Assembly (NCBI RefSeq): GCF_014650715.1
Contig: NZ_BMVM01000002.1
Coordinates: forward strand, 682,001 to 746,000
Length of the DNA stretch: 64,000 nt
Direction of reading: 5' to 3'
Origin: Streptomyces bluensis
Lineage (GTDB): Bacteria; Actinomycetota; Actinomycetes; Streptomycetales; Streptomycetaceae
This document shows, in pieces, positions 27,200-35,396 of this stretch. The notes beneath the pieces were generated by a model that saw only the letters and a program-made list of their open reading frames with translations, did not search any database and was not told where the DNA came from. A program made the position numbers and the translations under genes. Numbering within the stretch: position 1 is the stretch's first letter; each line of letters opens with the position of its first letter.

Positions 27200-27409
27200 A
27201 TGGCGAATCCGGAAGGAAACGATCGTCACGTCAGACAGCTCACCGGCGAGCAGTGGAAGTTGATCGAGCAGTTCCTGCGGGTAGGCGCGTACGACCCGTA
27301 CTCCGAGCGACTGCGAGTGGCAGCTCCCGCCCCAAGCCTCTACGGCCGGCGGCGTGCCCTACCTGCGGCTGGACAGCGAACGGCATCCGCAGAGGCGCTG
27401 GAGGAGTGA
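27200..27409 (+). pseudogene. N-terminal fragment of an IS5-type transposase
   Basis: The first 39 codons read like the start of IS5-family transposases (LTGEQWKLIEQFL..VGAYDPYSERLR), where a helical N-terminal domain precedes the missing DDE core. Similarity stops at about 27316 and the remaining frame is unrelated. No terminal inverted repeats are clear. It lies between the two copies of the duplicated gene end. The rest of 26988-27550 holds only short hairpins (for example CCTGGCC...GGCCAGG near 27480-27499). Confidence 0.65.
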
Positions 27410-27550
27410 CAGCGCTCCACTGAACGACGGGCGGCCCGGCCGACGGGCCGCCTCGGCACGACCTCCGTCCGCGGGCCCTGGCCGGCATTGCGGCCAGGAG
27501 CGTTCGGCGGGGTTGATGTTCGTATGCCATCCGGCCAGGGGCCGCAGCCC

Positions 27551-27745
27551 TCAGAGCAGGTGATCCGCCTTGCCCGCCTTGATGTCGAGGATCAGTGTGC
27601 GGAGTGCCTCCCGGCTGTCCGTGAGGTAGTGGTCCTCGGCGCCGGTTATGGCGATGTAGGCGTTGCCGGTGTCGTCGGTGCCGAGGCGGAAGCAGTTGTT
27701 GCCCTCACCGCAGAAGGGTTCTTCCCAGGCGATGCGATCGGTCAC
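27551..27745 (-). CDS. small partner protein of the XRE/DUF5753 regulator
   Basis: A 64-aa protein just downstream (8 bp) of an XRE/DUF5753 regulator gene, the position usually held by DUF397 proteins in WhiJ-like loci. It is not a clear DUF397 member, but shares the plan: an N-terminal CGEGNNCF segment, a beta-rich middle (YIAITGAEDHYLTDS) and a basic C-terminal helix. A partial second copy is at 27014. It is probably an effector or anti-regulator paired with the XRE protein. Confidence 0.7.
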   Translation of the reverse strand: MTDRIAWEEPFCGEGNNCFRLGTDDTGNAYIAITGAEDHYLTDSREALRTLILDIKAGKADHLL

Positions 27746-27753
27746 GACGTCTC

Positions 27754-28605
27754 CTACAGTTCACTGGCGATCTTGTGGATGACGTCACGTGATGCTTCTG
27801 GGCTCATCGCTGCGGCGTCCATCCAGTCCAGATGCGCACGGTACTTCGTGAGCTGTGCCTCGGCATGGGTGAATTCCGGTCCGTGTGCCGAATCCAGTTG
27901 AACGGTGTCGAGCTGGGGCACGAGCCCGTCCGCGTAGAGCAGAGCGTGTCCCGCTCCGGGGAACCCGCCCTTGGACGTGGGGATCACGAGGACATCGATG
28001 TTCTCCCGTTCGGACTGGGCAGCCAGATGCTTGAGTTGCTGCCGGGTCGCTCCCCTGCCGCCGTAGGGCATGCGCAGGGCGGCTTCGTGAACGTAGGCGA
28101 TGTACGAGAGCGGGTGGGGCCGTTCGAAGACCTGCTGGCGCTCGATACGGTGCGCCACGCGCAGTTCGATCTCCAGTCGGCTCAGCGGTGGCAGCACAGC
28201 CGCGAAAACGGCGCGGGCGTACTCCTCGGTCTGGAGCAGTCCCGGGGCGTGCATGACCTGCGCTGTCCGGACGCGGGCGGCGTGCCACTCCAACTCGGCG
28301 ATGTCCAGGAGCCCGGCGGGCAGCGTTCCTCTGTGACGCTCCCACCATCCGCGTTCCTTGCCGGATGCCATGGCCTCCAGAGCTTCAACATAAGTCTCGT
28401 CCGTGCAGGCGTAGTTGCAGGCGAGGGTACGAATGCGCTCAGGAGAGAAGGGGCGGATGCCTGACTCCATGTTGGACAGCCGGGTCCTGTCGATGCCCAG
28501 AAGGCCTGCGGCGTATTCCGTGGTGGCCCCCGCCGCCAACCGCATCTTGCGCAGCTCCGCGCCGAGGCGCTTCTGCCGTTCCGTCGGAGTGGTTCTGGTT
28601 GACAT
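27754..28605 (-). CDS. XRE family regulator with DUF5753 domain (WhiJ-like)
   Basis: A 283-aa regulator: helix-turn-helix at about residues 12-70 (AAGLLGIDRTRLSNMESGIRP region), then a DUF5753 domain at about 95-275 (VMHAPGLLQTEEYARAVF). Streptomyces has dozens of these, usually with a small partner gene and a GHKL anti-sigma ATPase gene as here; the whiJ/abaA loci affect development and antibiotic production. It is divergent from the ATPase gene, and the shared 249-bp spacer (28606-28854) probably holds both promoters, with an AT-rich TAATTATCTCCG near 28656. Confidence 0.9.
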   Translation of the reverse strand: MSTRTTPTERQKRLGAELRKMRLAAGATTEYAAGLLGIDRTRLSNMESGIRPFSPERIRTLACNYACTDETYVEALEAMASGKERGWWERHRGTLPAGLLDIAELEWHAARVRTAQVMHAPGLLQTEEYARAVFAAVLPPLSRLEIELRVAHRIERQQVFERPHPLSYIAYVHEAALRMPYGGRGATRQQLKHLAAQSERENIDVLVIPTSKGGFPGAGHALLYADGLVPQLDTVQLDSAHGPEFTHAEAQLTKYRAHLDWMDAAAMSPEASRDVIHKIASEL

Positions 28606-28854
28606 GACGACAGTCTGCCTGTGCAGGAGCAGGCGCGTCCACGCTCGATGGGGGTAATTATCTCCGAATGAATGGACACGGTGACCCCGCGAACCCTACA
28701 TTCAGTAACGCATCAGCCGCGCACGGTAGTTGAAAGTGCATCGCGCGAGCCTGCCCGCGTACTCCTCCCCTGGGAGGGGCGGGGCCCGCGCCAGGGAGAC
28801 GAGCCACCTACTGCCACGACTCACCTCTCAACCCACCCGGAACGGAGATCACCC

Positions 28855-29268
28855 ATGCCCGAACTCACCCCCTGGGAATGCCACCTGCAACTCCCCAACG
28901 ACCCCCGAGCCCCACGCATCGCCCGTCACACCATCCGCACCACCCTCCTCAGCCACGCCCACACCCCCGAACTGACCGACAAGGCAGAGCTGCTGACCTC
29001 GGAACTCGTCTCGAACACCGTTAAACACTCCGACGGCCCGGTCTCCGTCAGGCTCAACTCCTGCCCCGCAACCATCCGCGTCGGCGTCATGGACAACCAC
29101 CCCGAACTCCCCTCTGCCGTGCCCTCCACCTCCGACCAGGACTTCGGTCGTGGCCTGTTCCTCGTCGACGTCTTGGCGGACACGTGGGGCCGTTACCCGC
29201 TGGTGCCCAACTCCAGGACGCCCGGCTGGAAAGTGGTCTGGTTCGAACTGTCCGTACTTCGGGGGTGA
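28855..29268 (+). CDS. anti-sigma-factor-like ATP-binding protein
   Basis: A 137-aa GHKL ATPase of the HATPase_c_2 type. The N-box is near residues 48-56 (SELVSNTVKHS), a degenerate G1 (VMDNHPELP) follows near 78, and FGRGLFLVDVLADTWG near 100 is the G2 region. The G1 box lacks the usual DxGxG, so ATP binding may be weakened. ATG 28855 follows AACGGAG. It forms a WhiJ-type module with the divergent XRE gene. Confidence 0.85.
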   Translation: MPELTPWECHLQLPNDPRAPRIARHTIRTTLLSHAHTPELTDKAELLTSELVSNTVKHSDGPVSVRLNSCPATIRVGVMDNHPELPSAVPSTSDQDFGRGLFLVDVLADTWGRYPLVPNSRTPGWKVVWFELSVLRG

Positions 29269-29367
29269 CCCAGCATCACATGGGCCGGCCGACGGTGATC
29301 AGGTAGCAGGACCGGCATCTCGCCCGCGGGGTAAAGAAGTAGCGAGCTTGGGGCCTCGCGGACGACC

Positions 29368-29937
29368 ATGAGCCGCATGAGTGACCAACCCGCACGATGG
29401 AGCCAGGCCACCGTCTACCCCGACATGTGGGCTGACCCGGAGAACGACCCTCGCGACAGGGAGGGAGCCGGTCCGGAGGGCGAACTCGCGACGCTGCAGG
29501 AGTTCCTGAAGGACTACCGCACGACCCTGCGGATGAAGTGCGAGGGCCTGGACGCTGAGCAACTGGCCCGTCGGTCGGTTCCGCCGTCGACCATGTCGCT
29601 GCTCGGCCTGCTCCGCCACCTCGCCGAGGTGGAACGGGACTGGCGCAACTGGATCACCGACGATGACCCGCTGCCGAAGCTGTACGGCGAGCGGGACGCG
29701 GACTTCAACGGAGCAGTCGCCGAGCAGGCCGAGGTCGACGCCGCCTACTCCGATCTCGCGCGCGAGCAGGCCGCGACCGACGCCGCGCTGGCCGAGCACC
29801 CGGACCTGAGCGAGCGTCTGGGGAAGGACAGGACCTCGGTGCGGGAGCTGATGGTCCACAGGGTCGAGGAGTACGCCCGCCACTGCGGCCACGCCGACCT
29901 GTTGCGCGAGTGCATCGACGGAAGGGTCGGCCAGTAA
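29368..29937 (+). CDS. DinB family protein (DUF664)
   Basis: A 189-aa four-helix DinB-like protein with the DUF664 pattern (LLGLLRHLAEVERDWRNWI, around residue 75, and VEEYARHCGHADLLRECIDG near the end). The His residues at the expected metal-site positions (RHLAE; RHCGHAD) suggest thiol- or divalent-metal-dependent activity like mycothiol-dependent enzymes. ATG 29377 is an equally good start. Monocistronic; physiological substrate unknown. Confidence 0.8.
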   Translation: MSRMSDQPARWSQATVYPDMWADPENDPRDREGAGPEGELATLQEFLKDYRTTLRMKCEGLDAEQLARRSVPPSTMSLLGLLRHLAEVERDWRNWITDDDPLPKLYGERDADFNGAVAEQAEVDAAYSDLAREQAATDAALAEHPDLSERLGKDRTSVRELMVHRVEEYARHCGHADLLRECIDGRVGQ

Positions 29938-30028
29938 CGAGAGCCCGCAACTGGAGTACCACGGCCTGTCCGGCGGATCATGTGGCCATTGGGCTGCGCC
30001 GATCCGGCAGGAGGTGGAGTGCCGGTCA

Positions 30029-30820
30029 TCACTCGCCCTGCTGGACACGCACCTGGCTGAAGTCACCCGCGCGTAGCGCTTCTGCCGTGATCATGTAGTA
30101 GAGCAATCCCCCGTCACCCCACTGGAACTCGTCGTCGCTGGAGAGCTGGAGGAGCAGAACCTCGTCCTCTCCGGTGAGGGCACCCTGCTGGGGCCACGGC
30201 CAGCCGAAAGCACGGTGACCATCGGCGTAACCGTCCGTGCCCGGAGGCCAGGTCGTGTGAATGTCGTATGCCTCGACGACTGAGTTCCTCTGCTCGTAGC
30301 CCGGGCCGAGGTCGAGGGAACCGACGACGGACTCCTCGTGGCCCGGCAGCGTGATTATGGGGTCCGCCCACGCTGGACGCTGGTCGAAGACGAACGCGGA
30401 CGCCGGGGCGGGTGTCTCGACCGCTCTTTCCGGCTTGGCAGCGATGACCCGCCAGGCGCGTGGGTCGTCGAACGGGTTGATGCCGTCGTATTGCTCGTAG
30501 TCCAGGTAGGGCTGGACATGGAAGAAGTTGAGCAGTCCGGGGCTTGTGTGGAGTTCCTCGCCGAGCCAGGGGGCCAGGGCGTCGACGTCCAGTACTGCGA
30601 GAAGGCTGAGCGGTATGCCGTCGACCTCCGGCCAGTGGGTTCCGGGGTCCAACAAGGCTGTCCCACCCAGGCGACACCGGCCCGTGGGCGGGCCTCCGTC
30701 ACTGATCGGGGTGATCAAGTGGCCGCGGCGGGCCAGCGCCGCCATGTTCCGTCCACCGTGCTCCCCCAGTACCTCAGCGCAGTGCCGTTCAACTTCGGCC
30801 ATTACTTCGTTCACGTTCAT
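30029..30820 (-). CDS. YwqG family (DUF1963) protein
   Basis: A 263-aa soluble protein of the YwqG/DUF1963 family: GGPPTGRCRLGGTALLDPGTHWP near residue 42 and a C-terminal LLLQLSSDDEFQWGDGGLLYYMI segment are diagnostic. Function unknown; such genes are often linked to toxin/immunity regions in actinobacteria. It converges with the DinB gene. The 30821-31039 spacer holds no gene I can support. Confidence 0.8.
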   Translation of the reverse strand: MNVNEVMAEVERHCAEVLGEHGGRNMAALARRGHLITPISDGGPPTGRCRLGGTALLDPGTHWPEVDGIPLSLLAVLDVDALAPWLGEELHTSPGLLNFFHVQPYLDYEQYDGINPFDDPRAWRVIAAKPERAVETPAPASAFVFDQRPAWADPIITLPGHEESVVGSLDLGPGYEQRNSVVEAYDIHTTWPPGTDGYADGHRAFGWPWPQQGALTGEDEVLLLQLSSDDEFQWGDGGLLYYMITAEALRAGDFSQVRVQQGE

Positions 30821-31039
30821 AGGAGCATCGAACCACCGCCCTACGACATCCAGCCGAGCGCAGGCCGCTGGCTGCGGGCGGAAAGGGTGGCAAGCGAGTC
30901 ACTCTCCGCTTGCCGGGCGACCGGAGCTGTTCATCGGCCTGATGCCGGCACTGCTCGATGCGCCCGACATGCCAGGCGAGCAGAACACGGTGCTCTTGAA
31001 ATCCTTGCCAACGGCCACTGCCGGCGGCTCGGGATCCAG

Positions 31040-31070
31040 TTGACAGGTACACGCATGTGTCAGTTACCAT
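31040..31070 (+). promoter_or_regulatory. promoter with inverted repeat for the WXG100-like operon
   Basis: TTGACA (31040-31045) and TACCAT (31065-31070) form a promoter-like pair with 19 bp spacing. The spacer contains ACAC-GCAT-GTGT inside the larger dyad TGACA...TGTCA, a plausible operator. Confidence 0.45.
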
Positions 31071-31116
31071 CTTTTGACATGGCTTGATGTGCCAGTTCAA
31101 CGGGGGAGTTGAAGCA

Positions 31117-31422
31117 TTGGCCGACAACATGCAGGTCAGACCCGACGAGCTGCGTGCCTCCGCGCGAGCCGCCGACATTCTGGCCGATGACAACGACAGC
31201 GAGATCAGCGCCGCCCTCAAGGGCACGCGAACGGCGGCCGATTCGCTCTCCGGCTGGAGCCTGGGCGCGCAGCTCACCGCGACCGCCGCAGACTGGGAGA
31301 GCGGCCTGAAAGGCCTGCAGTCCCGTGTCCGCAAGTCGGCACAGAATCTGCGCACCACCGCGAATTCCACCGACAGCACCGAGTCGCACGTCGCGCGGAC
31401 CATGCGCGACGTCTTTGGGTGA
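31117..31422 (+). CDS. WXG100-like small protein
   Basis: A 101-aa helical protein with the size and two-helix plan of ESX/WXG100-like secretion partners. The expected WxG turn may be the SGWSLG segment near residue 45. TTG 31117 is chosen because GGGGGAG sits eight bases before it; an ATG at 31087 would be longer but has no ribosome site. The next gene, six bases on, encodes a hydrolase with its own WXG100-like N-terminus, so the two probably work as a pair. No type VII secretion genes are in the window. Confidence 0.65.
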   Translation: MADNMQVRPDELRASARAADILADDNDSEISAALKGTRTAADSLSGWSLGAQLTATAADWESGLKGLQSRVRKSAQNLRTTANSTDSTESHVARTMRDVFG

Positions 31423-31428
31423 CGGGCC

Positions 31429-33042
31429 ATGAGTAACGCGTTCAAACGCCTGCTCAAGCTGGACGTCTCCGATCTCGAAACCGCCGAGTCCCGCTGGAAG
31501 AAGCTCTCGGAACAGCTCGAACGCTCCCGGGATGCCCACCGTCACCGCGTGACCGGCCCCCTCCACGACGACTGGCGGGGCAAGGCGGCGGAGACCGCCC
31601 TCGATGCGATGGAGGAGCACGAGAGTCAACTGGGGCTCGCCGCACAGCAGACGATGCTGATCCGGACGACGCTCGGCACCGCCTCGCAGGAGCTGACTGC
31701 CGCCCGCGCCGACCTGGGCCGCGCGGTACGAGCCGCAGAAGACGACGGCTTCGAGGTGACCGATGACGGTGTCATCACCCCGCCCCCGGGCGGCCCGTCC
31801 CACTACGGCGGTTCACTCGACGACCATCGCGACGCCCTGAACCGCGCCCTGAAGCGGGCACAGGACGCGAACGACCAAGCCGTCGCCGACCTCGGCCGTC
31901 TTGAGGCGAAGGTGCTCACGTCCGCCATCGGCTGGCAGGACGCCGCAGGCGACGCCAATGAGATCTCCCGGCATGCCGGTGTGCGGGTCAGCGACATACC
32001 CCTCAACGATCTCGAAGCGGAGAACGCCCGCTGGTGGGCACTGTTGCCCGAGGAGAAGAAGGAGTTGTACCTCGCCGCGTATCCGGAGATCATCGGCGGC
32101 ATGAGGGGCCTCCCCTCGGACGTACGCGACGAGGCCAACCGTACGGCGCTCGACAAGCAGCTGGAGGAAATGGACCAGAACCCGAGGCAGTCGCTCGACA
32201 CCGAGGGTTACGCCTATCTGAGGCGCCGCAAGAACCTCATGGCGCTCAGGGACGCCCTCGACGAGGCGGACGGTGGTCCCGAGCGTAAGCGTCCATACCT
32301 GCTGATGCTGGACTCTGAGGGCGACGGCAAGGCGGCGGTCGCTCTTGGCAACCCCGACGCGGCCGACCACACCGCCGTCCTGGTCCCAGGGACCGATACC
32401 GACCTGGGTAGCGCCCCGGGCCAGATCAGCCGCGTCGACAGGCTGCACGACGCCGCGACGCGCGAGGCCCGTCCGGACGAAAGCGTCTCCACGATCTGGT
32501 GGCTCGGCTACGACGCCCCCGAGTGGGAAGGCGGCGACAAGTTGCCCTCCGGCGGGGTGAGCACTGAGGATCGCGCCAACGCCGGCGCGCCGGACCTGCA
32601 GAGGTTCGTCACCGGCCTGCGCGAGTCGCACCAGGGCACGCCCACCCACATGACGGTGATCGGCCACAGCTACGGCTCAACGACAGTGGGCGTCGCGGCG
32701 AGCCGGGACGGCGGCCTCGGCGCCGATGACATCATCGGGGTCGGCAGCCCGGGCATGCACGTCAACGAGGCCAAGGACCTGAACATCGACCCGGACCACG
32801 TCTGGATCGGCAACTCCAAGAACGACGAGATCGTGGACGGGTTCTCGGACTTCAACCTCGGCGACAATCCGGCCGAGGAACCCTTCGGCGGCAACAACTT
32901 CTACGTCGACCCCGACGGCGGGCACAGCGACTACTGGAACGAGGACAGCAAGGCACTGGAGAATCAGGGCAGAATCATCGCAGGGGAGCGGCCGCGAACA
33001 GTCCCCAAGAACGACAACGACTGGCCGCTCCTTCCTTGGTAG
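31429..33042 (+). CDS. DUF1023 alpha/beta hydrolase with WXG100-like N-terminus
   Basis: A 537-aa protein. Residues 1-200 are long amphipathic helices resembling WXG100/LXG modules (with DDWRGKAAETAL near 45). Residues 300-480 are a DUF1023 alpha/beta hydrolase with the nucleophile elbow GHSYGS near 411 and a catalytic-type HSDY near 507. This is the layout of type VII-associated effectors. The substrate is unknown; an ester or lipid is likely. It sits between the WXG100-like gene and a lipoprotein gene 16 bp downstream. Confidence 0.8.
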   Translation: MSNAFKRLLKLDVSDLETAESRWKKLSEQLERSRDAHRHRVTGPLHDDWRGKAAETALDAMEEHESQLGLAAQQTMLIRTTLGTASQELTAARADLGRAVRAAEDDGFEVTDDGVITPPPGGPSHYGGSLDDHRDALNRALKRAQDANDQAVADLGRLEAKVLTSAIGWQDAAGDANEISRHAGVRVSDIPLNDLEAENARWWALLPEEKKELYLAAYPEIIGGMRGLPSDVRDEANRTALDKQLEEMDQNPRQSLDTEGYAYLRRRKNLMALRDALDEADGGPERKRPYLLMLDSEGDGKAAVALGNPDAADHTAVLVPGTDTDLGSAPGQISRVDRLHDAATREARPDESVSTIWWLGYDAPEWEGGDKLPSGGVSTEDRANAGAPDLQRFVTGLRESHQGTPTHMTVIGHSYGSTTVGVAASRDGGLGADDIIGVGSPGMHVNEAKDLNIDPDHVWIGNSKNDEIVDGFSDFNLGDNPAEEPFGGNNFYVDPDGGHSDYWNEDSKALENQGRIIAGERPRTVPKNDNDWPLLPW

Positions 33043-33058
33043 CAGGGAAGACGCGCCC

Positions 33059-33640
33059 GTGCACGGGCGTTGGGGGAAGATCTTGGTCACCGTACGGAGG
33101 GCACGCGGCGCGCTGTCCCTGGCCGCCGCGCTGCTGATTACCGCGGCATGCGCAGGCGGCGACAGCGAGGACGACAAGAACGCCGCCCTGCCGCGCAAGA
33201 GCGAGAAGCAGGCCCTGAGCGAGGCGCAGCAGTACACAGAGGCCATGGCACGCTACTCGGGTGTCGTGCTCTCTTCCGGTACAGCAGTGAAGGACGTCTA
33301 CGACTGTGTCGGGAAGGACGACGAGATCGCCGAGGACGGCCGCTTCACCTTGACGTACCACATCAAGGGCGAGCTTCCCAGGGAGAAGCACATCGCAGCC
33401 GCCCGCAGGCTCAGCAAGGCACTCGAAGGGCACCGAATCACCGTCGACAGTCTGGACGAGAGGCCCGGCGACGACCGCCCGGTGATCCTGGACGGCAGCG
33501 TCGTCGGGAAGCAGAAGGAGCGGATCTCTCTCACCGTCGAAAGCATCGAGGCCCCCGACGGCCTGCAGTACGTGGTCACCACCCCCTGCTATCTTCCGCC
33601 GGGTGTGAGGCAACAGCGGTTCGGAGAGGGCCGTACGTGA
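33059..33640 (+). CDS. secreted lipoprotein of unknown function
   Basis: A 193-aa protein with a signal peptide and lipobox (ITAAC, Cys near residue 31), so it is probably anchored on the outer face of the membrane. The mature part is charged and contains two further Cys (YDCVG and TPCYLPP) that could pair. GTG 33059 gives the longest form; TTG 33083 after GGGGGAAG is an alternative. Position after a WXG100-like hydrolase suggests an immunity or accessory protein, by inference. Confidence 0.7.
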   Translation: MHGRWGKILVTVRRARGALSLAAALLITAACAGGDSEDDKNAALPRKSEKQALSEAQQYTEAMARYSGVVLSSGTAVKDVYDCVGKDDEIAEDGRFTLTYHIKGELPREKHIAAARRLSKALEGHRITVDSLDERPGDDRPVILDGSVVGKQKERISLTVESIEAPDGLQYVVTTPCYLPPGVRQQRFGEGRT

Positions 33641-33760
33641 GGTGAGGTCCGTATTGCCTTGCTGACCGGGGCAGGCAGGCTGGGCGGGGGCCGCCGGGCA
33701 GCTACGGCCGCGGCTGGGCGAACAAACCCTGCCCGGTCTCGACCAGGATGCCGCGCCCGG

Positions 33761-33797
33761 CAAGCCTGTTGACGCCTGCAGGACCACCGCAGGCTTG
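33761..33797. terminator. candidate hairpin after the lipoprotein gene
   Basis: CAAGCCTG (33761-33768) and CAGGCTTG (33790-33797) are perfect complements around a 21-base loop, between the convergent lipoprotein and ATP-grasp genes. It may terminate transcription on either strand. Confidence 0.4.
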
Positions 33798-33828
33798 TCG
33801 GCCTTGGACGTCACTGTCGGCAGACCGG

Positions 33829-34716
33829 TCAGCCGCCTGCCGCCGCCCGGATCGCCTCCACCACCACCGGCAACGAGTCCGGGTGCAGATCGAGGAAGAG
33901 GGCCGGCTCGATCAACTCCAGTTCCATGACGCGAGGTTCGCCGTCGTCCCCGAGGATCAGGTCGACCCGGGCGTACAGCAGCTCGGAGCCGCCCGGTACG
34001 GAGGCCAGCGCGCGCTCGGCGACGTGGAGTTCGGCCGGGGACGGGGTCCAGGGCTCCAGGTCGGGGTGGGGCACCTTGTCCGCGTCGTACGCCGTGCCGG
34101 GGGCGAGGACCGCTCCCTTGCGGCTGGCGTGCAGCAGCCGCCCGCCGAAGTACTGCAGCGCCCGCTCACCGGTGACGTCGATGCCGCGCATGTACGGCTG
34201 CACCATCGCGGTGAACCCTTCCGCGTGCATCCGCGCGAGGTGCCGTACGGCCGTCTCCCTGTCCGCGGGCGTGTAGCGCGCGGCGTACCGGGCGCCCGCC
34301 CCGGACGTCGGCTTCACGACGTACTCCTGGTCGTCCGGGAGGTCGGGGGCGTCACCGGGCGCGAGATACCGGGTCGGTACGACGGGCACCCCGGCCGCCG
34401 CCAGATCCCCGAGGTACCGCTTGTCGGTGTTCCAGAGCACCACGTCCGCCGGATTCGCCAGCCGCGTGGCCTTCCCGCACCGCGTCACCCAGGCCGCGAA
34501 CTCCTCCGCCCGCCAGCAGTAGTCCCAGGTGGACCGTATGACGGCGAGGTCGTAACCGGCCCAGTCGGTCTCCGGATCGTCCCAGTACACGGCGGTCGCG
34601 TCGGCCCCGGCCGCCGCCAGCTCCCGCAGCAGCACCGGCAGATCGCGGTCCTTGCTCGCCTCGGCTCCCGGGTCGTAGGTGACGAGCGCTATGCGGGGGT
34701 CGGGATGCTCCGTCAT
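33829..34716 (-). CDS. ATP-grasp family ligase-like protein
   Basis: A 295-aa ATP-grasp protein resembling RimK/DcsG-type ligases. The centre (YVVKPTSGAGARYAARY, near 132) is the phosphate-binding part, and a late RVMELELIEPALFLD segment near 265-280 carries the metal-binding Glu residues. Such enzymes join a carboxylate to an amine using ATP. There are no peptide or amino-acid biosynthesis genes nearby, so the substrate is unknown. Start ATG 34716 has a GGAG site close upstream. Confidence 0.82.
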   Translation of the reverse strand: MTEHPDPRIALVTYDPGAEASKDRDLPVLLRELAAAGADATAVYWDDPETDWAGYDLAVIRSTWDYCWRAEEFAAWVTRCGKATRLANPADVVLWNTDKRYLGDLAAAGVPVVPTRYLAPGDAPDLPDDQEYVVKPTSGAGARYAARYTPADRETAVRHLARMHAEGFTAMVQPYMRGIDVTGERALQYFGGRLLHASRKGAVLAPGTAYDADKVPHPDLEPWTPSPAELHVAERALASVPGGSELLYARVDLILGDDGEPRVMELELIEPALFLDLHPDSLPVVVEAIRAAAGG

Positions 34717-34797
34717 GGGAGGGGCTCCTCATCGGGTTCGCGTGAGCGTGGGCAGGCGGCCGGAGGCAGCAAGTCTGGCGCGGTGTGCTGGCTCCGA

Positions 34798-35187
34798 TCA
34801 GGGGTGGCGGCCCGCGAGGACGCAGAACTCGTTCCCCTCCGGGTCGGCAAGGATGACCCAGCTCTCATCGCCGGTTTGGCCGACGTCGGCGTGCCGAGCA
34901 CCCAGGTCGAGCAGGCGACGGACCTCTTCGTCCTGCTCCCTGTCCGTCGGGTTGACGTCGATGTGGAGCCTGTTCTTGACGGTCTTGCCCTCGGGCACGC
35001 GCGCGAACGTCAACGTCGGTGGCACCGGGCCAAGACGGGTTTTTCCTTCCGGCACCGCAGGGGAGCCAATCGCGACAAATCCATCTTCTTCTTCCTGCAC
35101 CTCGTACTCAAGGACCGAGCACCAGAACCGGGCGAGACCGTGGGGATCGGCACAGTCGATCGCAAGCTCGGTGAACTTACTGGCCAT
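34798..35187 (-). CDS. VOC family (glyoxalase-like) protein
   Basis: A 129-aa vicinal-oxygen-chelate fold protein: an N-terminal CADPHGLARFWCSVL and a C-terminal VILADPEGNEFCVL segment are typical. The metal-binding positions (His in RLHIDV; Glu in GNEF) are present. ATG 35187 is chosen for GGGGAG seven bases upstream. Substrate unknown; many relatives give resistance or dispose of small electrophiles. Monocistronic. Confidence 0.85.
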   Translation of the reverse strand: MASKFTELAIDCADPHGLARFWCSVLEYEVQEEEDGFVAIGSPAVPEGKTRLGPVPPTLTFARVPEGKTVKNRLHIDVNPTDREQDEEVRRLLDLGARHADVGQTGDESWVILADPEGNEFCVLAGRHP

Positions 35188-35396
35188 GTCAGGACTCCCC
35201 GTCACGTCGTTCGACCGTTCCGTACCGGCTTCAGCAGCGAAGCCAACAACATGCTCCGCAACCGAGGCAACCCATTTGACCTTCCCCTTCGGTGAAGCCC
35301 CAGCATCGGGAGCGGAACGAGGAACGGCCGGGGAACGGCCAAGCAACGGTCGAGGGTCGGCCGAGGAACGGCCGATACCGGGGCCGAGGGGGAACC

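Noticed and set aside
27200..27409. Intact insertion sequence
   Set aside because: Only about 39 codons match a transposase N-terminus, and there are no terminal repeats or DDE core.
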